This document shows, in pieces, positions 10,506 through 19,933 of a stretch of DNA of 64,000 bases. The notes beneath the pieces were generated by a model. That model made no database searches and was not told where the DNA came from. It saw only the letters and a program-made list of their open reading frames with translations. Numbering within the stretch: the stretch's first letter is position 1; each line of letters opens with the position of its first letter. The stretch is from Azolla caroliniana (Eukaryota; Polypodiophyta): contig JBHGNT010000023.1 of assembly GCA_043228905.1 (NCBI GenBank), positions 1 to 64,000 on the forward strand, given 5' to 3'. The position numbers and the translations under genes are program-made.

Positions 10506-10576
10506 GACATCTCTTATTCATCTCAAAACTAAATTGGTTCAACACCATTCAAGAGCTCCTTGTTTTGCCTACTCTT

Positions 10577-10748
10577 TGTAATCCATTTTATAGTGCAATA
10601 TAGATTATACTTTCCATTCAATTCGCGCTCTCTCTCTCTCTCATACGTGTTTTAATCATTGAGGTGTCTAAGGCATTCCTCGAGATTCCAGTTATTGGAG
10701 AGAATGCATGTTCCTAGGTTTTTATCGGCGGGCTTGATGAATATGTCG
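10577..10748. repeat. direct repeat copy 2 (partner 9868-10038)
   Basis: Second copy of the 170-bp repeat. It carries the same minus-strand IKPADKNLG...LND segment and the same stop. The two copies diverge sharply after about 10748 (relative to 10038). The CT microsatellite differs in length and has a GCGC interruption here. Confidence 0.8.
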
Positions 10749-10750
10749 TT

Positions 10751-11270
10751 CTAATGATTGTGCTTCACGATGCTCCTATAGTAAGTTTGAACCTCAAACA
10801 TATTATTTGCAATATCTTGTGATCCATATTGTGCTTGTTCTAAGGCCAATCAATGTTTTCCATTTTAAGGTTATGAAGTGAGACAGGCTCATCAACTTGT
10901 AGACCATTTACCTGTTTCTCCCATCTAAATTATGCATCTTATGATGACAATGCCTTGTACACATAACTATGGTCTCTGGTTCAAAGCATGCGAGTGGAAA
11001 CAATTAGCTATGTCCTTGACATAGCTAATTAGCTATGCAAAAAGCTACCAATGATAAATAGTCATTTTTGCACCATGAATGAAAACATTAGAATGTTTTA
11101 ATTATATAAATGAACCATAAATGTGCAACATAAATGTGCACCGTAAATGGATATGTGCACCATAAATTATATACCGAATTCCTAGGTCCATTATCCATTG
11201 CCACATCACGTTGACCATCACTTTGTCCCTATTCAAGCTTAGATTACTGCCATTCTTACTAAACCCTATT
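10751..11270. other. AT-rich intergenic sequence, nothing recognised
   Basis: No coding region or transposon end is recognised. An 18-bp perfect palindrome, CATAGCTAATTAGCTATG, lies at 11020-11037. Short local repeats of ATAAATGTGCAC type occur near 11110-11170. Confidence 0.6.
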
Positions 11271-11600
11271 GAGTCCACTCCTCCATTGATGCCATTCTAC
11301 ACTTAGTTGCCACCACTGTGCGGTCCAAGCATCATCTGCCACAATTTGATCTGTTGGAGTTCACTCCTCCATTGCCACCATTCTACACTCAGTTGTCGCC
11401 ATTGTTCGGTCTAAGCATCATCTACCACTGTTCGCTCCTATTGAGTTCACTCCATTGCCACCATTCTACACTCAGTTGCTGCCACTTTGCGTTCCAAGCA
11501 TCACCTGCCATTGTTCGATTTGACGGAGTTCACTCCTCCATTGCCACCATTCTACACTCAGTTGCCGCCACTGTTCCATCTGTTGATTATCTTGTGTATT
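11271..11600. repeat. tandem repeat, 83-86-bp unit, about 3.7 copies
   Basis: GAGTTCACTCC-type unit starts lie at 11271, 11357, 11443 and 11526. Each unit has CCATTGCCACCATTCTACAC followed by TCAGTTG and a TTCGGTCYAAGCATCA-like segment. No lasting open frame supports a protein. Confidence 0.8.
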
Positions 11601-11739
11601 GTGGAATAATTTTGTGTATTGTTGTTGCCCGTAGTCATCTTAGCTCGTTCCCAACGATGGTTGAGTAGCTATCACTCCGCTGCAACAAACATAAACTTAC
11701 CGACGGTGGGATCGCTCCTGTGAATAATCAGTCCTATGA

Positions 11740-12330
11740 TGGCTCTTGTCTCTCACTCCTTGATTTCTACCACAACTTTACTTTTTCCTTCATATCTCAT
11801 GCCTTGAATTTCGGAATTTTGATTATATGAGACCATATCACAGCGTGCTTCGTTAGCTTTGATTCATCTATTTGAACTCTGAAATCGGATATTATACGAG
11901 GAAGCTATGAGCTTTTTGATGCAAGCGGTTGCTGTTGTGTGTTCCTACCTGATTTCTACCACACCGTTAGTTTTTCCCTCATTTCTCTATCTCCGGTATT
12001 CGAAATTTAGATTTTATCAGGTTATATTATAGCCTACTTCGTTAGCTTTGATTCCTTTGTTTGAACTCTCAAATACAATATCATATGAGGAAATTATGTG
12101 CTTTTTGATGGAGGCGGTCGCTCTTGTCTGTCCCTGCATGACTTGGGACACAACTTTAGTTTTTCCTTGATGTGTCTCGCCGTCAATTCTGAAAATTTTA
12201 GTTCATAAGGCCATATCGGAGACTACTTCGTTAGGTTTGATCACCTATTTGAACTCTGAAATCGAATATCATAGGAGGAAGCTATGAGCTTTTTGACATA
12301 GGCGGTCACTGTTCTCTATCCTTGCCCGAT
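11740..12330 (-). repeat. 189-bp tandem repeat, three copies, diverged relative of the 178-bp satellite
   Basis: The anchor TTCGTTAG falls at 11849, 12038 and 12227, a period of 189 bp. The blocks CTTTTTCCTTCAT, GTTAGCTTTGATTC, TTTGAAC and ATCGGATAT..TACGAG occur in the same order and at the same internal distances (71 bp between the first two block starts) as in the main satellite. On the plus strand these copies match the reversed array (36791-39829), so they are opposite in orientation to the array at 21964. The right end is cut by the copia 3' LTR at 12341. Confidence 0.75.
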
Positions 12331-12340
12331 TTCACATTAT

Positions 12341-12731
12341 TGTAAAGAAACAAGAGATGGATTCTGTGCAGCCGAATAGATATGAACTGTGTGTGTGTAT
12401 GAGAGAGAGAGTGAGAGAGAGAGAGACAAGGAGTAAGACACAGAGAATACGCAAGGTAAAGTAGATTAAGAAAGGAGAAAGACTCAACATTATACAAGGT
12501 GGGAGGAGGGTGCTTTATATAGTCACCCTCTCTCTTCATTAACTACAAGACTCATGGAGCATGGGGAATGTGAAAGCTCATAAGTTATGTGTCATAGAAT
12601 ATGATTCTATGACTCATAATAAATGCTAGAATACAAAGTGGTGACATAATGGTGACTCTTGATTATTAGAGTGTCTATTCACTCTCAAGGTGAGTTCACA
12701 CACTAGACCAAGTTGAGCTTGATTCTCAACA
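12341..12731 (-). repeat. 3' LTR of the second copia element
   Basis: 391 bp. The minus strand starts TGTTGAGAATCAAGC directly after a polypurine tract and ends TTGTTTCTTTACA. A TATATAAA box lies at about 12513-12520 on the minus strand. Upstream of it is a 23-bp inverted repeat with 10-bp arms (GTCATAGAAT, 12591-12613). A GA microsatellite lies at 12400-12427. Confidence 0.78.
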
Positions 12732-12741
12732 CGCCCCCTCA
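12732..12741 (-). other. polypurine tract of the second copia element
   Basis: The minus strand reads TTGAGGGGGCG directly before the LTR start TGTTGAG. This is the expected second-strand priming site and fixes the LTR edge. Confidence 0.7.
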
Positions 12742-12960
12742 AGCTCATGTCGGGTCGGTTTCAGACGGTATCCGAAATCCGCTTCGACTCGCGTTCCGGA
12801 GTCCGCGTCGACTCGCATTTATGCGGAGTTGCGGAATCCGTGCTCCAACTTGCGTTGTGTGTAGTTGCGAAGTCTGTGCTTCGGCTTGCGTCTTTCTTCG
12901 CGGCTTTGCACGGTAGATCGGCTCTTCACGGCTTCGTTGCACGATTGCGGAATCCACGCG
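12742..12960 (-). other. 3' untranslated region of the second copia element, internally repetitive
   Basis: A GC-rich stretch between the pol stop and the polypurine tract. It contains imperfect repeats of a CGGAATCCG / TTCGACTCGCG / CTTGCGT type. No coding frame fits copia proteins here. Confidence 0.5.
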
Positions 12961-13563
12961 TTATTGCGTAGTGTCTTCAGTACTCCCCCTTAAGCTTGGT
13001 AGGTCAGGGATCGTCAATCCGAGATCGGTCATGAATTGCCATAGCTTGTCGGCTCCTAAGGCTTTAGTGAAGATGTCAGCCGTTTGAAGATTTGTGCTAA
13101 TGTGTTGTAGGTTGACATCGCCAGCTAGAACGCACTCTCGGATGAAGTGATAGGGCACTTCGATGTGCTTTGTCCGCGCGTGGAACACCGGATTCCGAGC
13201 CAGATAGATATTGCTCATGTTGTCGCAATAAAGGGAAGTCAGATCCTTGATGGGTACGCCCAGATCCTTGAGTATCCTTTTGAGCCATACGGCTTCACAT
13301 GCGGCCACTGCCGCGCCCATGTATTCCGCCTCTGTGCTCGAAAGAGCGACGGTTGGTTGCTTTTTGGTGCTCCAGGATATTGCTCCGCTACCGAGGGAAA
13401 AAACAAATCCGGAGGTTGATCTTCTATCGGCTTTGTAGCCCGCCCAATCGGCGTCTGTGTACCCCTCGAGTCGTATTGGCATCGCGGTCTTGTAGAGGAT
13501 GCCACAATCCATTGTGCCGCTCACGTATCATAGAACTCGCTTAGCGCAATCCTAGTGAGTATC
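12961..13563 (-). pseudogene. pol: copia pol C-terminal part: RNase H
   Basis: The minus-strand frame ending at 12961 carries the copia RNase H core: Asp in GYTDADWAG, Glu in SSTEAEYMG, Asp in YCDNMS and Asp in TADIFTKAL. All four catalytic acids are therefore present. The part above 13524 is in the same frame but has a TGA and a TAG within the short stretch to the gypsy edge, both explicable as CGA to TGA and TGG to TAG changes. The frame resumes on the far side of the gypsy insertion at 19934, as the end of the RT region. Confidence 0.88.
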
Positions 13564-13567
13564 ACGC
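13564..13567. other. target site duplication of nested gypsy element, left copy
   Basis: ACGC directly left of the LTR start at 13568. The same four bases follow the other LTR at 19930-19933. Removing one copy plus the element restores copia colinearity. Confidence 0.75.
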
Positions 13568-14338
13568 TGCCGTGCCTTTTGGCTCCGGATCGTTGCGTGA
13601 GTCGGGTGGGAACCACTGAGGTTTTGGACTAGGAGAAAGAAGAATACAATATAAGGCTAGGTAGAAAGAGAGGTAAGAAAAAAATCTTGTGAATCCCACA
13701 TGTTTAGTGTATTTAATCAATATTTAGATTGTAAGAAAGAGAATTTTGATGATAAACTCGTGAATCCCACGAATATATTAGATTGATCAATCCTTGTAAA
13801 ATTAATCAACACCACCATACATCTTTCTCTCCTCCTTATATAAGGATGGAAGAGGCTAAGCATAGCTTCATGCTTTTTCTAAAGTTTTCATGCACACTAA
13901 ATGTGCATGAGTAATTTTTTATTGGTGTACATTTTTCTTATAAATAAAGTATTCACGCATTAAAAATGCATGACTTACCTTTTAATAAAGGTAGGCGTAA
14001 ATAAAGGTCTTATACGTATTAAATCTATATTTAAAACACTTAGGATAAGTTAGTACAATGGTAAGGTTGGGGTTTGTCTACGTGGAGGTATAGGGTTCGA
14101 ATCTTGCCCTATGCATGTAATAAATATTTTCTTCTATTTTACAAATTTGTCTCTTCATTCGGTGAGAGATTCTCATCGGCCTTCTTTATCTGACTCTTGC
14201 GGTTCTACTTGATCCGGTTCTTACCAGGTCTCCTTATCGGGTCCTCCTTGCCGGTTTCTCCTTACTGGTTCCTCCTTGTCCCATCCGGAGGAACAAAAAA
14301 ATGCAATTTTGACGTAGTGTGTGAATTACACTACGACA
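13568..14338 (-). repeat. 3' LTR of nested gypsy element
   Basis: On the minus strand it starts TGTCGTAGTGTAATTC and ends GGCACGGCA. It matches 19119-19929 over its whole length with indels. It holds a TTATATAAGG TATA-like motif (about 13836-13845) and a tRNA-like module (14051-14103). Confidence 0.9.
14051..14103 (+). promoter_or_regulatory. tRNA-like A box/B box module inside LTR, copy 1
   Basis: TAGTACAATGGT (14051-14062) resembles a pol III A box, and GTTCGAATC (14095-14103) matches the B-box consensus GWTCRANNC exactly. The spacing is close to that of a tRNA. The flanks do not fold as a full tRNA as far as I can see. The same module is in the partner LTR. Confidence 0.5.
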
Positions 14339-14354
14339 CTCGCCCCCTCCAAAA
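14339..14354 (-). other. polypurine tract of nested gypsy element
   Basis: The minus strand reads TTTTGGAGGGGGCGAG directly before the LTR start TGTCGTAG. Confidence 0.75.
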
Positions 14355-14394
14355 CTGCACATCCTCCGGTATGTGCCGAAGTTCCCGATGCTCA

Positions 14395-15478
14395 TTATTC
14401 GCCTTCATCTGTAGCACTGCCCGATTCTCCCCTTATGTCGACTACGAGTTGAAGTCCACTTTCTTCGCTTTCCGCATTACCGCGATCTTTGTCCAGTTGC
14501 TCCTCATTGTCGGTCTTGTCTAGGGTTACATAGGGTTCGTTGTCAGTCCGCATCTTGAAGATCTTTACCCATTTCCCTGGTATAGGCACTCGTGGTATCG
14601 TTCCATCCAACTCGCATAGTCGGTAAGTTCCGTTGTCGAAAACTTTCCGAACCTCGTATGGCCCGAACCACCTTTTTGCGAACTTCCGTATCGTTGTATG
14701 TTGATGATCCAAACTACTGTCATAGAAAATCACCCAATCTCCTTCTTCAATCTTCCGTGGTCGTAGTCGGTGCTTTGTATTGAACTGGCTTTTGTTCCGG
14801 AATCACGTTTTTTGTTGTCGGCGTGTTGCTTCCGCTATGTCTTCAGGTCTTCCCTCTAGTTGTCGTATCCGGACCGCTAGTAGTTCTTCCCAGCTCATCT
14901 CTTCCTTCCACAGTAGCATTGTCCATGTCGCGATTGCGGTTTCCGTCGGCATTACCAGTGCTTGTCCGGTCATAAGTTCTGTCAGCATATAACCGGTTAC
15001 GGAGCTATGCGTCGTCCGATCCGTCCATAGTGCATACGGGAGCATCTGGGGCCAATCCTTCATCCTTTCGTCGCATGCTTTGGCAAGTGCTTTGACGATC
15101 GGACTATGTCCTCGTTCGATTTTCCTGTTGGCCTCCGGATTGTATGCCGTTGTTAGTGTTAACCGAATTCCATGTTTGGTGAAGAATTCCCTAGCTTTAT
15201 CAGAGTCGAGTTCTCCCCGATCCGCAATCACTTGTCTTACGCACCTGTACTTCCTCCTCCAAAAGAAATTGGCATACCGCAGAACACGTTTTCCTTCATA
15301 GCACCCGACCTTCTACTTGATTTGTGAGATCTTCCCGAGCTAACACCAAGTACTTCTTTTGTCCGATCCCAATTGGCATGGCTACAATGTCGACCATCCA
15401 TTTGAAGTTGATTGTCGGTGAGAATGTCGGATGTAACTCATCTCGGTGTCGAACTCCGGAGTAGATTTGACACTTCTC
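14395..15478 (-). pseudogene. nested gypsy integrase core and C-terminal domain
   Basis: The catalytic core is spread over several frames on the minus strand. Asp lies in WMVDIVAMP (about 15400), the second Asp in IADRGELDS (15231 down) and Glu in NRKIERGHSP. The C-terminal module RWFGPYEVRKVFDNGTYRL lies within 14395-14733. A TGA at 15479-15481 replaces the first Cys of the zinc-finger CxxC, and a second TGA (near 15299) and frame changes follow. Integrase is therefore non-functional. The N-terminal zinc region is in the entry at 15479-16575. Confidence 0.85.
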
Positions 15479-16575
15479 TCAGCTTTTCGTGAACTCCGCT
15501 ACATCTTTGTACATATTCTTCCACCAATATTTTTGTTTGGTTTTCACAAAAGTTGCCCATGTCCCTCGATGTCCAGCCCAATCGGATTCTTGAAACTCAG
15601 ACATTATCCGGTTTCGTTGCTCTTTCATCCCGACTACCCAAAGTGGTATGCCATTCGGTCTTTTCGGCTCCCTCCATATTAATCCATTTTTCAAGAAGAA
15701 CTTTCGGACTTGCCGCTTCTTACTTCGGATCTCGGCTCTCTTCTCTTTATTGTCCGATGATTCCTCGATTTCTTGTAGCACTTTCCCGATCAGCAAGCTT
15801 TCTCCCTCGTATTCTTCTTCCCGGAATTCTCGGATTACGTTCACCCGACATATGTGCTCCGAAGCAAAGTAGTCTTCGGAAACTTCTTTATTATCGGATT
15901 TGGTTATGTCGTCTCCGAATCGAGCCCTTGATAGCATATCCGCTACCGCGTTGTCTTTTCGGGAGATGTGTCGTACGTCCGGCTTAAGCGACTTAACATA
16001 TGCAATCCATCTTAGCATAGCCACATCCGCTATCGTGCAACACCGCATCATCCCGAGTATCGGAAGACAATCCGTTTCGATCACTACTTCGGCTCTGATC
16101 AAATAATCTCGATCCGATTTGATTGCCGACATGACTCCCCATAATTCTCTTTCGACTTGTGCATATCCGCGTTGCCTTTCGTTGAGAACCTTTGCTCTGA
16201 ATCGGATCATATATCGCAAACCATCCGAGTCGGCTTGATTGATGACCCATCCGATCCCGGTTGGACTTGTATCAACCGTTACTATGACCGGTCGCTCATA
16301 GCTCGACTTCTTAAGTGCTTCAGCCCTTCGTAGTGTTTTCTTGAGCTTCTTCATGGCTTTGGTGTGTTCCGGTTTCCATTCGAACTTCTTCCCCTTCCGC
16401 AATAAGTGATAGAGTGGGTCCACAATATGTGCATAGTGCGGAATCCATATGTGATAAAATGCACAAGCTCCAAGAAACCTTCGGACTTCGGATTGTGGCT
16501 CGCATACTTCTTTCATAGCTTGAATCGCATCGATCTTGGTTGGTGGACGGTCTTCGGCCGTAGGGTCCACATAGA
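15479..16575 (-). pseudogene. nested gypsy RT connection, RNase H and integrase zinc region
   Basis: An open minus-strand frame of about 363 codons. It starts in the RT thumb/connection (VRRFLGACAFYHIWIP), continues through RNase H (Asp in TVDTSPTG, Glu in VERELWGV, Asp in ETDCLP, Asp in NAVADMLSR) and reaches the integrase zinc region (WAGHRG...YWWKNMYKDV). The position expected to hold the first zinc His reads Gln (EFQESDW). The upstream RT lies in another frame; the change falls near 16575. Confidence 0.88.
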
Positions 16576-17507
16576 TGTCCGACTACCCATATTTCTTCTT
16601 GCCCGAATGCCGATTTCTCCCCGGAAAATGTTAGGTGCACATCTTCCAACTTTCGAAGCACTTTCTCGCAATCACGAATATGGTCTACTACGAACTTTCG
16701 GCATCCCCGATCATCCATAGTTTCATCTTTTTCTTCTACCGCATATCCTTTCATTGGAATGTCATCTAGGAACGACATCGTTATCACCGAAATGCAATCT
16801 CGAAGCACCTTATTCATCGCGTTCATCGTATGTGCAACCGAGTTTGTCACTCCTTGTGGTAGTGTGCACATTCGGACTAATCCTATCGGTGTCCGCATGG
16901 TAGTGATGTCTCGGCTCTCCACGGCTAGTTGGAATTGGTCATACCCCGAGTATAGGTCTCTGATGGAGTATATCGCACGACCGGCAAATGCTTCCGCAAA
17001 TTCGTCCACTATCAGACAGACTCCGGAGTTATGGATCGTGACCTTGTTCACCGGTTGCAAGTCTTGGATAAATCGGAGTGACCCATTCTTCTTCGGAACT
17101 GTAAACCATCGATTTGAGTACGGAGCGTTTGATAGGTCTAGAATCCCCATCGCCACCTTCTCCTTGAGCAAGTCGATGATTTTGGGAATATGCGCCCGCG
17201 GCACTGGAACTGGCTTCAGGTTCCACGACACATGGTCAATCGTGAAGATCACCATCGGCTCCACTATCTTCGGATCAACGCACCTTATCTCCTTCAATGT
17301 GAATGCAAATGCTTTCCCATGTTGTTCCAACATCCCACGGAATCGTTCTTCTTCATTTTGTAAAAGGAAACGACCTCCACCGATCCAAAGTTTCTTCCGG
17401 GTCTCATCCGTGAAGGCATGTCCGATATCCACGGACTTTTGAAGTGTCGGATCTCCCAAGACTTCTTTCCTCTTTTGCTCGCTATACAGCGGGTAACGGT
17501 CTCGCAA
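16571..17507 (-). pseudogene. nested gypsy reverse transcriptase core
   Basis: A minus-strand open frame with FTVPKKNGSLRFIQDLQPVN, IYSIRDLYSGYDQFQL, CTLPQGVTNSVAHTMNAM and the catalytic box SFLDDIPMKG, with both Asp residues present. The frame runs on to about 16320, but after roughly residue 310 (GHLCGPYGRRPS) it is out of register and the true frame is that of the next entry. This RT type differs clearly from the FLDNFAVY type in the first gypsy element. Confidence 0.88.
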
Positions 17508-18026
17508 CCGGTTTCACTTTCTTCTCCACGGTCTTGTATTTCGTACTTACCATTGCTTCTTCTTTGTGGAGTGCATCTGGCCCCATTTTCGCAATGATAT
17601 CATACATCTCGACCGATTCCACCGGGACTACTCGGTCTCCTTGGCTTTTATCCTCCACAAGCTCTTCAAGCCGTTGTAGCGTGCTCCCATAGAACTCTTC
17701 TTCGACTCCCCCTACGATTTCTTCGTATTCTTTTATTATTGGTGCCGACCGCAACTTATCCTCTATTTTTCAATATTCTTTCTTCTTTCCTCCGGTTACG
17801 GCCGTGTATGTAGATGCCCCATCCGGACCGATTCGTACTTGTTTTGCTCTGAGAGTTTTCTTCGTGTGTGGGGTATCAGGGCTTCTCGGACTATCACTTC
17901 TCCACTCCGCAACAATCCACTCTAAAAATCCATCCTTGTTTGGGACAAGAGCTCACTCTTGTTCCTTTCATGATTTGCCGACATAGGTAGGAATTGGACG
18001 GATTTCCCTCCGCTTTGGCTCCGAAT
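17482..18026 (-). pseudogene. nested gypsy linker between protease and RT, decayed
   Basis: A short open stretch (17754-17482) encodes a charged linker (EEFYGSTLQRLEELVEDKSQ), while 17755-18026 has stops in all useful frames. This is the expected distance between protease and RT, so it is decayed pol and not a separate gene. Confidence 0.6.
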
Positions 18027-18485
18027 TCATGCGAAAGCCATACTGCTATCGAGCACCTTTGTCTCCATCCGTGAAGCCGTGATAAAGGGTTGCCCGAGGA
18101 TCACAGAATGTGAGACCTCATCTTGTACGAAGAAATTTTGGTCGATCTCGACATCCCCGTTCTTCACCGTCACATCCAGACAAGCCTCAAATAGATCTTC
18201 TGTTGCTTTAGTGACTGCTCGGATCTTCCATCCATGGTTAGTGTTTATAAACCGACGGTCCATATACTTGGAGCTTGTGGGACGGTCATCTGACTTCTTT
18301 ACCATTGCGATTTTCAGATTCTCCATTTCTTTTAGCAACTGCTCCACCATGGTTGTATCGATTCCCTTCTCGGTCGTAGTCTCCTGAGCCCTTGGTTGAT
18401 GGTCTTCCAATCCGGATCTCGGTTTCGGAATCAGTTCTGAAACCCTCTTTTCTTCACTAGCAAGCCATTGCCCCCTTTGCGTGTA
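18027..18485 (-). pseudogene. nested gypsy aspartic protease region
   Basis: In the same minus-strand frame as gag, after a TGA at 18488-18486. The downstream part of a retroviral-type protease is visible: HGWKIRAVTKATEDLFEA, VEIDQNFFVQDE and HSVILGQPFITASRMETKVL. The N-terminal Asp-Ser/Thr-Gly active-site stretch and the usual gag zinc knuckle are not recognisable, which suggests an internal deletion. Confidence 0.7.
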
Positions 18486-19079
18486 TCACGCGACGATATC
18501 CCGCACGCTTTCCCATGTTTCGGTGAGGCCACTCTCAGTGGTCGTGTCCTCCAAAAGCACTCCAAGATCTTTCCGGTCCCGGTTGTCCAGGGTTTGTAGG
18601 AACATGATCACTTTGTTCGGTGCGAGGATAGCTTGATCTCTTGTAGACAACCTCCCGAACTGACTTTCGAATGAAGAAAACACATCGAGGACCTTCATCC
18701 CCTTATGCGGTGTTTCCACCCAATCTTCGAATTCCCTCCTCGTTGCCTTGGAGGAGTCCTCGATGGAGAACGTGGTCTTTAGTGCCTCTTCAAATGCCTC
18801 CCACGTCGGATTTTGTTGCCGTATCCTGTGGATACTCCCTTAAAGCCCGTCATTTGCCACCCGGTTGAAGGATGTCACTTGCAGTCCTTCCGAAATCCCG
18901 CACTGTAGCATTTCTGCCTTGTAATATCGCAAATATCGCGACACGTCTTTCCCATTGAATTGCCCGTTCCGTTGCACGAGCCGCTCTAATGCCACCGCAA
19001 TCTCCGACATCCCGCGTTGTTCTTGTAGCATCCGCTCAAACATTGCCATCATGTTGTTTGCCCCCGGTTGATTTTCCAT
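18486..19079 (-). pseudogene. gag: nested gypsy gag capsid, one in-frame stop
   Basis: Minus strand from ATG 19079-19077. The capsid region reads RYLRYYKAEMLQCGISE, then after an in-frame TAA (18842-18840) the same frame continues NPTWEAFEEALKTTFSIED and KVLDVFSSFESQFGRLS. It then reaches a TGA at 18488-18486, after which the protease frame is the same. Gag and protease thus shared one frame in the parent element. Confidence 0.78.
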
Positions 19080-19095
19080 CTCCTTGCCACCCGGT

Positions 19096-19113
19096 TTCAC
19101 GTCGGGTTCACCA
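19096..19113 (-). other. primer binding site of nested gypsy element
   Basis: The minus strand reads TGGTGAACCCGACGTGAA, five bases after the LTR end (19119). The TGG start complements a tRNA CCA end. I could not assign the tRNA from memory. Confidence 0.6.
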
Positions 19114-19118
19114 CTTTG

Positions 19119-19929
19119 TGTTGTGCCTTTCGGCTCCGGATCGTTGCGTGAGTCGGGTGGGAACCACTGAGGTTTTGGACTAGGAGAAAGAAGAATACAA
19201 TATAAGGCTAGTTATGAATAGGTAGAAAAAGAAGTAAGAAATAATATTGTGAATCCCACATGTTTAGTGTATTTAATCAATATTTAGATTGTAAGAAAGA
19301 GAATTTTGATGATAAACTCGTGAATCCCACGAATAAATTAGATCGATCAATCCTTGTAAAAATAATCAAAACCACCATACATCTTTCTCTCCTCCTTATA
19401 TAAGGATGGAAGAGGCTAAGCATAGCTTCATGCTTTTTCTAAAGTGTTCATGCACACTAAATGTGCACGAGTAATTTTTTATTGGTGTACATTTTTCTTA
19501 TAAATAAAGTATTCACGCATTAAAAATGCATGACTTACCTTTTAATAAAGGTAGGCGTAAATAAAGGTCTTATACGTATTAAATCTATTTTATGTAAAAC
19601 ACTCAAGATAAGTTAGTACAATGGTAAGGTTGGGGTTTGTCTACGTGGAGGTATAGGGTTCGAATCTTGCCCTATGCACGTAATAAATATTTTCTTCTAT
19701 TTTACAAATTTGTCTCTTCATTCGGTGAGAGACTCTCACCGGCCTTCTTTATCCGGTTCTTGCCGGTTCTGCTTGATCCAGTTCTTAATGGGTCTCCTTA
19801 CTGGGTCCTCCTTGCCGGTCCTCCTTACCGGTTCCTCCTTGTCGGTTTCTCCTTACCGGTTCCTCCTTGTCCCATCCGGAGGAACAAAAAAATGCAATTT
19901 TCATGTAGTGTGTGAATTACACTACGACA
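19119..19929 (-). repeat. 5' LTR of nested gypsy element
   Basis: 811 bp, partner of 13568-14338. It carries a 9-bp insertion near 19210 and extra CCGGT-rich sequence near 19740-19860 relative to the other LTR. A TTATATAAGG motif lies near 19396-19405. Confidence 0.9.
19614..19666 (+). promoter_or_regulatory. tRNA-like A box/B box module inside LTR, copy 2
   Basis: Same module as 14051-14103: TAGTACAATGGT, then GTTCGAATC at 19658-19666. Its presence in both LTRs means it was in the element before this insertion. Confidence 0.5.
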
Positions 19930-19933
19930 ACGC
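19930..19933. other. target site duplication of nested gypsy element, right copy
   Basis: ACGC, matching 13564-13567. Confidence 0.75.

Larger units (their letters stand above)
10183..10638 (+). repeat. LTR-like unit with TATA box and heat-shock motifs
   Basis: Starts TGTTGGGAATTC, a start common in plant copia LTRs, and is taken to end CTCTCTCTCA. It has a clear TATAAATA at 10498-10505 and TTCTAGAA-rich sequence upstream. No primer site or polypurine tract adjoins it, and Penelope-like sequence lies on both sides, so it may be a solo LTR or part of a composite repeat. The end is uncertain by some tens of bases because of the CT microsatellite. Confidence 0.55.
13568..19929 (-). mobile_element. 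complete but decayed Ty3/gypsy element nested in copia
   Basis: 6362 bp with LTRs at both ends (13568-14338 and 19119-19929), a primer site, gag, protease, RT, RNase H, integrase and polypurine tract, all on the minus strand, plus a 4-bp target duplication (ACGC). The RT belongs to the group with a PFLDD/SFLDDIPMKG-like catalytic box and LYSGYDQFQL motif, different from the first gypsy element. Multiple in-frame stops and frame changes make it non-autonomous. The LTRs differ by several indels (771 and 811 bp) and scattered substitutions, so the insertion is not recent. Confidence 0.9.

Noticed and set aside
12591-12613. Inverted repeat in the copia LTR as a terminator or operator
   Set aside because: A 10-bp-arm palindrome upstream of a TATA box in an LTR. 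It may be a protein site, but nothing identifies it.
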